NCBI RefSeq assembly: GCF_007273535.1 | Contig: NZ_RIBP01000004.1 | Coordinates: forward strand, 3,014,001 to 3,078,000 | Length of the DNA stretch: 64,000 nucleotides | Reading direction: 5' to 3' | Source: Niallia circulans | GTDB taxonomy: Bacteria > Bacillota > Bacilli > Bacillales > Cytobacillaceae | Shown here: positions 52,474 to 60,009 of the stretch, piece by piece | Position numbering within the stretch: the stretch's first letter is position 1 | How the letters are laid out: each line of letters opens with the position of its first letter | Notes under the pieces: model-generated | Seen by the model: the letters and a program-made list of their open reading frames with translations, nothing else | Database searches by the model: none | What the model was told of the DNA's origin: nothing | Program-made: the position numbers and the translations under genes

Positions 52474-54090
52474 TTATTCCACCAATATCTCTTTGTTTTC
52501 ATCCTGTAAACTCCGTAAATATAAACACATCGCCTCAAATAAATCGAGCATATCGTGTATTTCGGTAAGCGATACATTTCCTAACATGGAAATTTGAATC
52601 CAATTTCGTTCTTGTAAATAACTGCTTTGGTAATGAAGATAATAACCCTGTCTTTTCAGCCACTCACCAATTTCAATACTTGATATCTGCTTATCAAGAA
52701 TAATAGAGATAATCGGAGAGGAATATTGCTGTTCTTTTGGCAATAACTTGAACTGCGAGCCTGTTAATCTTTTATAAGTGTATGCATACATCTTGGCAAC
52801 ATCGCTGTATTTTTTCGTAAAGTCTTTTGTTAACGCTTTCCCAAGGGCACTTAGCAATGACGATGAATGGGTGTATGGCACACTATTATGAAGGTAGTAT
52901 AAGCCTAAATCTATATATGGCGGAATTTGTTCATTTGGCTGAATCTCATGATTGTGAAACACGAATGCTAATCCTGAAATCGATTCCATGCCTTTGCCGC
53001 TCACCGCTGTTGCCAAGTATACATCTTTTAGGTCGACAGGCAGTGCTCCTATCGTACTTATACAGTCCACAGCCTGTTTTACCGGTTTTCCACCTATTGC
53101 CCTTGTTATCCTTTCAATCTCATTGACAGTGCCAGTTGAAGTCTCACAGTGTACATACCATATCCAATCAATTTCTGAATCTAGTTCTGCAGCCAGCTCT
53201 GCTTCTGTAAAAGCCTCACCCCAAGTCTTTCTTACTATTCGGCATTGTAATTGATACCTTTTTGCTCGATTAACTAAGCGTTCGCCAAATTCTCCGTTGC
53301 TCAAAATTAGTCCCTTCCCTTTTAATAATGCCAGTTGCGCTGCGACAGCATCGTTAGCAAGTGTTCCTGTACCAATCATAATTTGTACATATTTCGCTTG
53401 TGTCATTTGTGTCAAGTCCGCTTGAACGCGCCTTATCAGGTCTATAAAGGCAGCATCACGGTGCGAGAAGGCTTGACTTCCGAGTGTATTAAGAATTTCA
53501 TCTGATACACGAACAGGTCCAGGTAAAAACGATACTGCTGATGGGAGAAGCTTCTCTGTCAATAGGATATGATCCTTCGTTATATACATCGGCTGATAAA
53601 TTACACCGGTACTTCCTACCTGATGTGCAAAAGGCATAAAGCCGATATGTCGATACAGCTTTTCTTCTCGCAAAATACCGCTTATGACTGCTCCCTCATA
53701 CCCATTCTCCTTAAAAATATGATGCAGCATTTGCAGTAAGCCGATAAACACCTTTGTTTTTCTGTATTGTTTCTTGACAGACAGCAGCCGTATTTCACAA
53801 AGTTTATTGATGTTCATTTGGTTAGGCAGATAAGCACCAATGTCCCCAAGTTTTTTATCTAAGGAGAATGGGCGTTTATCCGCAAGAGAAATCATTCCGA
53901 TTACCTCTTGTTCCTTCAAAGCAATAATATATGTATTCTGTTCGTGGTAGGCATCTACTAACAGCCCTTGCTCATTTTTATCATGCTGTGGAATTTCCTC
54001 TGCAAATGTTTCATGATTTAACCTAAATATCTGTTCGAATTCCTGTGGATGTGAAGCAATTTTAAAAAGATAGGTTGATAATTTCCCCAT
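52474..54090 (-). CDS. GNAT acyltransferase-class V aminotransferase fusion
   Basis: 538 residues in two parts. Residues ~1-175 are GNAT-like: FKIASHPQEFEQIFRLNHE, LVDAYHEQNTYIIAL, EIRLLSVKKQYRK (acyl-CoA/ACP loop region) and EEKLYRHIGFMPFA; they recall LuxI/FeeM-type N-acyltransferases. Residues ~185-520 are a fold-I class V aminotransferase with LPGPVRVSD, HCETSTGTVNE, DCISTIGALPVD and the PLP Lys in AVSGKGMESISG. The domains are in one frame with no frameshift. The gene lies 44 nt after a plsY-like gene in the same direction. The combination suggests an acylated amino compound as product; the function is unknown. Not PucG: its Lys region differs. Confidence 0.75.
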   Translation of the reverse strand: MGKLSTYLFKIASHPQEFEQIFRLNHETFAEEIPQHDKNEQGLLVDAYHEQNTYIIALKEQEVIGMISLADKRPFSLDKKLGDIGAYLPNQMNINKLCEIRLLSVKKQYRKTKVFIGLLQMLHHIFKENGYEGAVISGILREEKLYRHIGFMPFAHQVGSTGVIYQPMYITKDHILLTEKLLPSAVSFLPGPVRVSDEILNTLGSQAFSHRDAAFIDLIRRVQADLTQMTQAKYVQIMIGTGTLANDAVAAQLALLKGKGLILSNGEFGERLVNRAKRYQLQCRIVRKTWGEAFTEAELAAELDSEIDWIWYVHCETSTGTVNEIERITRAIGGKPVKQAVDCISTIGALPVDLKDVYLATAVSGKGMESISGLAFVFHNHEIQPNEQIPPYIDLGLYYLHNSVPYTHSSSLLSALGKALTKDFTKKYSDVAKMYAYTYKRLTGSQFKLLPKEQQYSSPIISIILDKQISSIEIGEWLKRQGYYLHYQSSYLQERNWIQISMLGNVSLTEIHDMLDLFEAMCLYLRSLQDENKEILVE

Positions 54091-54134
54091 ACAAAAAACC
54101 CCTCTCCAAGCAATTAGTCAAAATGAACGTTATG

Positions 54135-54716
54135 TTAATTTCTCATTAGCAGAAATTGTCTCCATTTAAGTTTATGGGCGCATATCACCACAGCTACTAT
54201 AAGCAGGGCAATTACCCCCGGCAACATCTCCTTCTCGATAAAGAAAAATGCGACTGCGCAAACGAGCAGACTAAATAAACCAGGTACTGTAAAGCCTTTA
54301 TATAGCAAATAAAATAATAGAAAGCTGATAATGATTATGGGAACAAACCATAAATTAACAGCTAGCAAACCTCCAATTAACGTGGATATCCCTTTCCCTC
54401 CTTTAAATTGGAATAATACTGGTTTGATGTGACCAATACAAACAAACAGCAAGCCGATAAGCTGGAAAGCTGTTGAAAAGCCAAGCAGGCGGCCGATGAA
54501 GATAATTGCCGCGCCTTTCATGGCATCACCTAGAAATGTCAGCACAAAAGCCTTTTTCCCATAGAGCCTTCCAGCGTTTCTTGCCCCAGGATTTTTGCTT
54601 CCCTCTGCCCGAATGTCACCGTCAGATTGTATCCGGCCAACAACAAAACCAAATAAGAGATTACCAGCAAAATAAGCGCAGATTAAATATAAAACTAGCA
54701 ACATACCATCACCCAT
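54135..54716 (-). CDS. PlsY-like glycerol-3-phosphate acyltransferase (paralogue)
   Basis: 193 residues with five to six membrane helices. PlsY motifs: GSKNPGARNAGR in the first loop, FKGGKGISTLIGG in the second and GHIKPVLFQF. PlsY transfers acyl from acyl-phosphate to glycerol-3-phosphate. The P-G-A-R form of motif 1 differs from the usual N-I-G-A-T-N version. Its linkage to the GNAT-aminotransferase suggests it may be a second copy with a separate role. The start is uncertain (ATG 54716 or 54704). Confidence 0.75.
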   Translation of the reverse strand: MGDGMLLVLYLICAYFAGNLLFGFVVGRIQSDGDIRAEGSKNPGARNAGRLYGKKAFVLTFLGDAMKGAAIIFIGRLLGFSTAFQLIGLLFVCIGHIKPVLFQFKGGKGISTLIGGLLAVNLWFVPIIIISFLLFYLLYKGFTVPGLFSLLVCAVAFFFIEKEMLPGVIALLIVAVVICAHKLKWRQFLLMRN

Positions 54717-54998
54717 CTTTTTTTCTAAAAATTGTTATTTTTATCCAAGTAAATTATACAACATTAGAATAAATTTACACAAATTTTATTATTTTCTCTT
54801 TCAAAAAAGACCATTTTAAGTTATTTTATTTACAGTTTCTAAATACTCCTTGAATAATTTCTTTAGTTTTTTTATTATGAATGTAGCAATCTATCCGATA
54901 TAAGATAGATGACAATAGTTAATATTTAATTTTTGCTTTTGAATCAGGCGGCGAAATCCTGGTTCATCGTATTTGCTTGTAAAACCGAGGTGAACATT

Positions 54999-55235
54999 AT
55001 GAACAAAGAAATTATTAAATTTATTAGAAAGAACTACGAAATGACACAAAGAGACTTTGCCAAGGTTGTCAATTGTAGCTTTGCTTTGATTGCCCTTGTA
55101 GAGGTTGGCAAAAGAAATGTCAGCAAGGAGCTTGAGCACAAGGTAAAAACGGCTTTTAACATAGATGATCAGGACATTCAGTCCATCACTACAATTATCT
55201 CTGAATTTACTAAAGGCATCCCTCCGTTCATGTAA
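54999..55235 (+). CDS. Small Xre-family DNA-binding protein
   Basis: 78 residues. Helix-turn-helix of the Cro/C1 type: MTQRDFAKVVNCSFALIALV, then EVGKRNVSKELEHKVKTAF. The ATG at 54999 has GAGGTGA 5 nt upstream; the longer frame to 54933 has none. Monomeric HTH proteins of this size act as regulators or antitoxin-like factors. No partner toxin is adjacent. Targets unknown. Confidence 0.75.
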   Translation: MNKEIIKFIRKNYEMTQRDFAKVVNCSFALIALVEVGKRNVSKELEHKVKTAFNIDDQDIQSITTIISEFTKGIPPFM

Positions 55236-55549
55236 CAAAAAGCAGTGTGAGAGGGGCAAATATTTTGCTCTTCTTTTCCTCTTTGCAAGTAGTTAAATCT
55301 CCCTCTTATACTATCTTTATTCTGCGAACCCGCTTTTTACATACAAAAAGTATTACTTACATAAGTTTTTTTATTAGAAATAAAATGAGCATTTCCTCTT
55401 TAAATATACTAATAGCTCTTCGTTTATACCGGTTTCATTCCATTATTTCCTAAACGATACTGTGCCAAGGATATAATCTTTCTAAACACGAATTCTACAT
55501 GATTTCCTCTAGTTGCGAACATCTAGAAAAGTAGAAATGAATTAACTAT

Positions 55550-55665
55550 TAGTTTGTTTCATTCGCTGCGTCCACTCGCTTTTTTTTGCGGAGAGCATGA
55601 TACCTCCTCATCTTCGCCTGCGGTTGTTAAATCGTCTCCCTTAGTAATCCAATTGCCTCCGCTGC
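55550..55665. repeat. GC-rich Bacillaceae-type intergenic repeat, degenerate copy A
   Basis: Has the order CATTCGCTGCG, GCGGAGAGCAT, CCTCCTCATCTTCGCCTGCG, TCTCCCTTAGTAATCC. It matches copy B base for base in several stretches and is much richer in GC than its surroundings. Confidence 0.7.
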
Positions 55666-55696
55666 AATGAGTATTGTTTCTCAAGCAGAAGCACAA

Positions 55697-55762
55697 AAAG
55701 AGACTGAGACAAAACAAAAGATAACCTTTCTAAACACGAATAATAAAATTACATCTAAATTT
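55697..55762. repeat. GAGGCTGGGA-type repeat, left half (copy 2)
   Basis: GAGACTGAGACAAAAC then AACCTTTCTAAACACGAATA and TAAAATTACATCTAAATTT repeat the left half at 3657-3720 with a few differences. Confidence 0.75.
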
Positions 55763-55784
55763 AAAAATTTAAGGTTGTGTCTAA

Positions 55785-55920
55785 ATAGTTAGTTCGTTTC
55801 ATTGCGCGCTCGTCCTCGCGCTTTCTGCGCGGAAAGCATTGAGCCTCCTCATCTTCGCCTGCGGGCTCTAAAGCGTCCTCTATTTCCCTTAGTAGTCTAG
55901 TGGCCTTCCGCTCCATTCCA
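55785..55920. repeat. GC-rich Bacillaceae-type intergenic repeat, copy B
   Basis: CATTGCGCGCTCGTCC, CTTTCTGCGCGGAAAGCA, GAGCCTCCTCATCTTCGCC, TGCGGGCTCTAAAGCGTC and GTGGCCTTCCGCTCCATTCC. This order is the hallmark of a repeat I know as abundant in many Bacillaceae. It lies between the two halves of the other repeat. Confidence 0.75.
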
Positions 55921-55950
55921 CTAAAATTTCTAATTATTGTATTTTAAAAA

Positions 55951-56031
55951 ACAAAAACCGAACTATCTAATCTAAATCAGAATAGATAGTTCGGTTTTGT
56001 ACTAATTCATATACTTATGTCCCAGCCTCTT
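55951..56031. repeat. GAGGCTGGGA-type repeat, right half with PurBox-like hairpin (copy 2)
   Basis: Contains AAACCGAACTATCTA and its inverse TAGATAGTTCGGTTT, then ATATACTTATGTCCCAGCCT as at 3750-3769. The two PurBox-like arms at 55954-55998 have CGAAC and GTTCG cores 25 nt apart, the same distance as at purT. No coding sequence. Confidence 0.75.
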
Positions 56032-56075
56032 TTAATAGACTTACATACATATGTCTTAGCTTATACTGTAAAATT

Positions 56076-58130
56076 TTACAGTTTAAATTTATTTATAACA
56101 AGCATCAGCTCTTCTGCCATTTTGCTTAACCCGATGGCTGCTGCTGATATTTCCTGCATGGATGCTAATTGTTCTTCTGTTGCAGCAGATACGTTTTGCG
56201 TGCCTTGATCTGTTTGTTCTGCCATTTGTTTAACTAGATTTATGGCCATGACGATTTTTTCCATGCCATTGTTCAGTTCTTTAACAGATTGTGAGACAGA
56301 AGTGATTTGCCCACTGACCTCATCAACAGCAGTTTCTATTTCACCGAAGATTTCTCCCGTTTGCTTAACAACCACAATGCCGCCGTCCACTTCGGCCGTT
56401 GCATAATTCATTGATTCCACAGCTTTAGCTGTCTCTTTTTGAATTCTTGTAATAAGACCACTGATTTTACTTGCTGAGTCAGAAGATTGTTCTGCCAAAT
56501 GGCGAACCTCTTCTGCGACAACAGCAAAGCCTTTACCCTGCTCACCTGCTCTCGCCGCTTCAATCGCTGCGTTTAAGGCAAGTAAGTTCGTTTGATCGGC
56601 AATTGCAGTTATTACTTGAGAAATTTCACCTATTTCACTTGAATAGCTTCCAAGCTCTTTAATCACAGTCGCTGACTCTGTCACACGCTTACTTATCATA
56701 TCCATTTGTGTCTCAACAGTGCCAATTGCTTTATTTCCATTAGCTGCTTTAGCGGAAGCCTCAACAGCTCTTTTTGTTACGCTGTCTGAGCTCACAGCTA
56801 TATGTTGGACATAGTTTAACATGCTTGCAACAGATTGGTCGGTTTCTTCTAATTCAGAAACTTGTTTGTCCATCGCGTGGTTTACTTCATGTATTGTTGC
56901 AGAAATATGCTCTGAGGCTGCGTTCATTTCCTCTGTTCCTGCAGATAGCTCCTCACTTGAGGCAGCAACCTGTTCTGCAGCAGCTCTCACCTTGTGAATA
57001 ACTCCCCGCAAGTTTTCAGTCATTATGCCAAAGGATGATGCTAGCTCTCCGATTTCGTCCTTTGACTGAATTAGAACCTTATCATTTCGCAAATCACCTA
57101 AAGCGATATTTTGTGCTTGCATATTTATATCATCTAATGGCTTTAAGCTTCTTCTAATAATGTAAACTAAAGCAGCAATCAGAACTGCAGATAGAATTAA
57201 TGACAAGAAAATAGACGTTATATTTGTTTTTGTTAAAGTATCTTGAACATGATTTAATGTCTCACTTGCAATCGTTGCATTTTGGAAATAGGATGTAGTG
57301 TCCACCTGGGCAAGCAGTACATATCTTACTTCCTCATCAACAATGATCGGATAATAAATTTCAGCTTTTTTATCTTCCAGGTTTAATATCGGTTCTTTTG
57401 AGTCAACCACTTTTTTGATTGTTTCATCTTTTGTTGTTGAACCCTTTTTAAGAACAGATTCCTGCCCTGTTTTCAACGACTCTGTTAATACGACATTGCT
57501 GTTACTAATTAAGTATATGGATTGAACGCCATTACCCTCTTGAATGAATTTAGAAAGCGAGTCTTCAAATACTTCTGCATTACGCCCGACTTCCAATATT
57601 CCTTTACCGTTAAGTCTTGGGATAGAGGTGAATTTAAAAATTTCACCACTTTCTTTCTTAATTGTTAATGGTCCCTCCAACATTTTCATATCACCTGTTA
57701 TAAGTCCTTTTACGTTTGGATCGAAGGCAAGCAAATTAAATCCAATGGAAGCCTTATCCGTAGAATGGGTGAACACCCCTTTATCATTGGTCAATAAGAA
57801 ATCGGTCATTTTTGTTTGTTTGGCAATCTGTTTCAAATCTTCGTTTGAAACATTGCGTTGGGCATCAATCTGTTGGAGTGTGTATGCAGCATTAGCCATA
57901 CTTTCATCTAATTGCTGCTCCAAAACCATAACATGCTGAGATATTTCCGTTGACAGCCCAGTCAGTTTTGACTCTACATCCTTTTTTGAATTTGATTCCA
58001 ACTGCTGCATAACTAAGTTTGTATTTTGTTTTAGCTTATTTGTTTCAACAAACTGCAAAAGGCTGGATGCTGCTATAAGCACAATGATGATTATGCTTGT
58101 TATAGCAATCATCTTGTTTTTTAAAGACAT
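56076..58130 (-). CDS. Methyl-accepting chemotaxis protein (Cache-type)
   Basis: 684 residues. Hydrophobic helix at ~6-25, extracellular Cache-like sensor to ~300, second helix ~305-328, HAMP ~330-385 and a long cytoplasmic signalling hairpin with the tip [20 protein letters not shown] near residue 520. Structure as in B. subtilis McpA/TlpA. Detects an external ligand, probably an amino acid or small acid, and signals to CheA. A sigma-D promoter precedes it. Good AGGAGG-like site before the ATG. Confidence 0.95.
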   Translation of the reverse strand: MSLKNKMIAITSIIIIVLIAASSLLQFVETNKLKQNTNLVMQQLESNSKKDVESKLTGLSTEISQHVMVLEQQLDESMANAAYTLQQIDAQRNVSNEDLKQIAKQTKMTDFLLTNDKGVFTHSTDKASIGFNLLAFDPNVKGLITGDMKMLEGPLTIKKESGEIFKFTSIPRLNGKGILEVGRNAEVFEDSLSKFIQEGNGVQSIYLISNSNVVLTESLKTGQESVLKKGSTTKDETIKKVVDSKEPILNLEDKKAEIYYPIIVDEEVRYVLLAQVDTTSYFQNATIASETLNHVQDTLTKTNITSIFLSLILSAVLIAALVYIIRRSLKPLDDINMQAQNIALGDLRNDKVLIQSKDEIGELASSFGIMTENLRGVIHKVRAAAEQVAASSEELSAGTEEMNAASEHISATIHEVNHAMDKQVSELEETDQSVASMLNYVQHIAVSSDSVTKRAVEASAKAANGNKAIGTVETQMDMISKRVTESATVIKELGSYSSEIGEISQVITAIADQTNLLALNAAIEAARAGEQGKGFAVVAEEVRHLAEQSSDSASKISGLITRIQKETAKAVESMNYATAEVDGGIVVVKQTGEIFGEIETAVDEVSGQITSVSQSVKELNNGMEKIVMAINLVKQMAEQTDQGTQNVSAATEEQLASMQEISAAAIGLSKMAEELMLVINKFKL

Positions 58131-58162
58131 ATGTTACCTCCCAATATAAATAGTACATCTTT

Positions 58163-58189
58163 ATATCGGACATCCTGTCCTCAAGTTTA
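58163..58189 (-). promoter_or_regulatory. Sigma-D (motility) promoter of the chemoreceptor
   Basis: On the minus strand TAAA (58186-58189), 15-nt spacer, TCCGATAT (58163-58170): a match to TAAA-N15-GCCGATAT with one change, about 33 nt before the start. Confidence 0.75.
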
Positions 58190-58281
58190 GTTCAAGCCCT
58201 TTATTCAGACTATTTCTCTTGCAACCTTTTTAAACATTTGTTCATAAGCTGTAATGAGACGAAAAAGGAGGAGGAAATAAT

Positions 58282-59013
58282 TTGCCTGACCTTAAAAATT
58301 CACCCGTTTTCTTGCCAAAGACAAATATAACGGCAGCTACTTCACAAACTGTTTTCCAGTACAACTATTTAGAGGCTTATATGGCAGAACAACAATCAAA
58401 AAATGAAATGCTGCGAATGAAATTAGAGGATATTTTTTTGCAAGCTAATAATACTACCCAAGAACAAGCAGAAAAACTGCAGCAACTCGAGGACTTACTT
58501 TTTATGCAAGGGAATGTATCCAATCAGATTCTAGAAGAAACAAAAACCAATCAAGATCATATTAAAGCTGTTCTTCAATCTGCTTATGCTGCAGAAGAAT
58601 TAGCAAAAGAAAATGCTCAAAAACTTTCAGATGAGCAATATGTTCATACTGCCATACTTGATCAGTTTGTATTTCAGGATAAAGCTATCAGTAATCTTAC
58701 AGAAACGCTCGATGAATTTAAACAAAGTACAATTGCCTTACAAGAAAAAATAAACCAAACAGAAGAAACACAGCAGCAAATCGACGAAAAATTAGAGCTT
58801 CAAGAAATTTACCAACAAACTATTTTAGAAAAAGTCGAGGATACAGATGCGAAAATCAGCAAAATGGCGAGACAAATGGAGTATTTAAAAGAAGTTATTT
58901 TTGAAAGAATAGAGTATTTAGCTGCAAAATTTGAGGACAATTTAAAATCGCTCGTTATTCCCGTGCAAAAATTTTTCGTAAAAACAAACGAGAAGGCAAA
59001 GGAAAAGAAATAA
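58282..59013 (+). CDS. Coiled-coil protein of unknown function
   Basis: 243 residues. After a ~30-residue leader, nearly all of residues 35-220 is charged and heptad-like (LQQLEDLL, IALQEKINQTEETQQQIDEKL, KISKMARQMEYLKEVIFERI), so a long helical rod is predicted. No membrane segment or Cys. TTG start at 58282 with GGAGGAGG upstream, otherwise no ATG until residue 34. Divergent from the chemoreceptor but no shared role is evident. Not recognised as a family. Confidence 0.7.
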   Translation: MPDLKNSPVFLPKTNITAATSQTVFQYNYLEAYMAEQQSKNEMLRMKLEDIFLQANNTTQEQAEKLQQLEDLLFMQGNVSNQILEETKTNQDHIKAVLQSAYAAEELAKENAQKLSDEQYVHTAILDQFVFQDKAISNLTETLDEFKQSTIALQEKINQTEETQQQIDEKLELQEIYQQTILEKVEDTDAKISKMARQMEYLKEVIFERIEYLAAKFEDNLKSLVIPVQKFFVKTNEKAKEKK

Positions 59014-59020
59014 AGCACAA

Positions 59021-59050
59021 AAAAAAGGATAGCGGCATGCTATCCTTTTT
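59021..59050. terminator. Bidirectional terminator
   Basis: AAAAAGGATAGC / GCTATCCTTTTT with a 5-nt loop between the convergent coiled-coil and LysM-3D genes. Confidence 0.85.
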
Positions 59051-59052
59051 CT

Positions 59053-59808
59053 TTAATTTATGATTTTGACTTCGACTTGTTTTCTTCCCCAGTTTAAAGC
59101 GTCTTTTTCAGATGACATAAATAAATCGATTTTGTTTCCTTTAATTGCTCCACCAGTATCGCCTGCTACTGCCTTACCGTAGCCTTCAACATATACGGTT
59201 GAACCAAGTGGAATGACCTTTGGATCTACTGCAATGACTTTTTTGTTGGGATTTCCATTCAAATCAATACCTGTTGCAGTTACTCCAGAACACCCTTTGC
59301 AGTCAGCCGTATAGGCTGTTGCTGAAACAGTTACTGTTTCTGCATTGCCAGAATCGTCTTTTTCAACTGGTGCTGCAGCTGTTTTCACTGCCTTTTTTTC
59401 TTGTTTTTCTGCTTGTTTCTCTTCTTTCGGTGCGCTATTAGCCTCTTTTTTATCAATGCCGTTATCGACAATCAGTTCTTCACCAACATAGATTTTTTCA
59501 GAAGGGAGTTTATTCCACTTCATTAAATCATCAACTGTATTGTCGTTATCCTTCGCTAAACTCCAAAGAGTGTCGCCGGATTTAACTTTATGAGTTTTCT
59601 CCACTTGGAGATCTAATGTATCGTTTACTTTAATTATGTCAGAATCAAGGTCATTCCAAGTTTTTATGTCTTCTGTGGAAACATCATAGTCTTTGGATAT
59701 GCTCCAAAGTGTGTCTCCTTTTTTAACTGTGACTTCTGCCGCCTTCGCTTCAGTCGCAATGGAAGTGGCAATTGTTGCGCATGCAATAAATGATAATAAT
59801 TTTTTCAT
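59053..59808 (-). CDS. Secreted LysM-3D domain cell wall protein (YocH-like)
   Basis: 251 residues. Sec signal peptide (KKLLSFIACATIATSIA with AKA-A cleavage near residue 23), two LysM repeats starting TVKKGDTLWSISKDYDV and KVKSGDTLWSLAKDND, a Lys/Glu/Ala linker and a C-terminal 3D domain with TAYTADCKGCSG and AVAGDTGGAIKGNKIDLFM (Asp residues of the 3D active site). Likely a muralytic or autolysin-type enzyme such as YocH. GGAGG upstream of the ATG. Confidence 0.9.
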   Translation of the reverse strand: MKKLLSFIACATIATSIATEAKAAEVTVKKGDTLWSISKDYDVSTEDIKTWNDLDSDIIKVNDTLDLQVEKTHKVKSGDTLWSLAKDNDNTVDDLMKWNKLPSEKIYVGEELIVDNGIDKKEANSAPKEEKQAEKQEKKAVKTAAAPVEKDDSGNAETVTVSATAYTADCKGCSGVTATGIDLNGNPNKKVIAVDPKVIPLGSTVYVEGYGKAVAGDTGGAIKGNKIDLFMSSEKDALNWGRKQVEVKIIN

Positions 59809-59910
59809 TTACTTTTTACCTCCTAACTAGCTTAAACAAGCTAACGGGTATTATCTTAACATGAAATGCGCAAATAAAAAGAACAAGGAGATACCAATTC
59901 CATTACTAAT

Positions 59911-59927
59911 ATGACAAAGCTTTAACA
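59911..59927 (-). promoter_or_regulatory. WalR-type box upstream of the LysM-3D gene
   Basis: On the minus strand TGTTAA-N5-TGTCAT, against the WalR pattern TGTWAH-N5-TGTWAH: one mismatch. The YocH-type gene is a known WalR target in B. subtilis. Confidence 0.4.
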
Positions 59928-60009
59928 GTTACAAGTCTAATTGTCAGAATAGTATAGAATTATACATCCTTGCTCTTACCCTTTTGGAAGTAAATTGAAT
60001 TTAATAGGT

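Noticed and set aside
52474..54090. Assignment of the class V aminotransferase as PucG ureidoglycine-glyoxylate aminotransferase
   Set aside because: Although next to the puc operon, its PLP-lysine region and the added GNAT domain do not match PucG.
55247..55453. Small rightward ORF of 68 codons after the Xre-family gene
   Set aside because: No ribosome binding site, atypical composition and it lies at the border of the repeat region.
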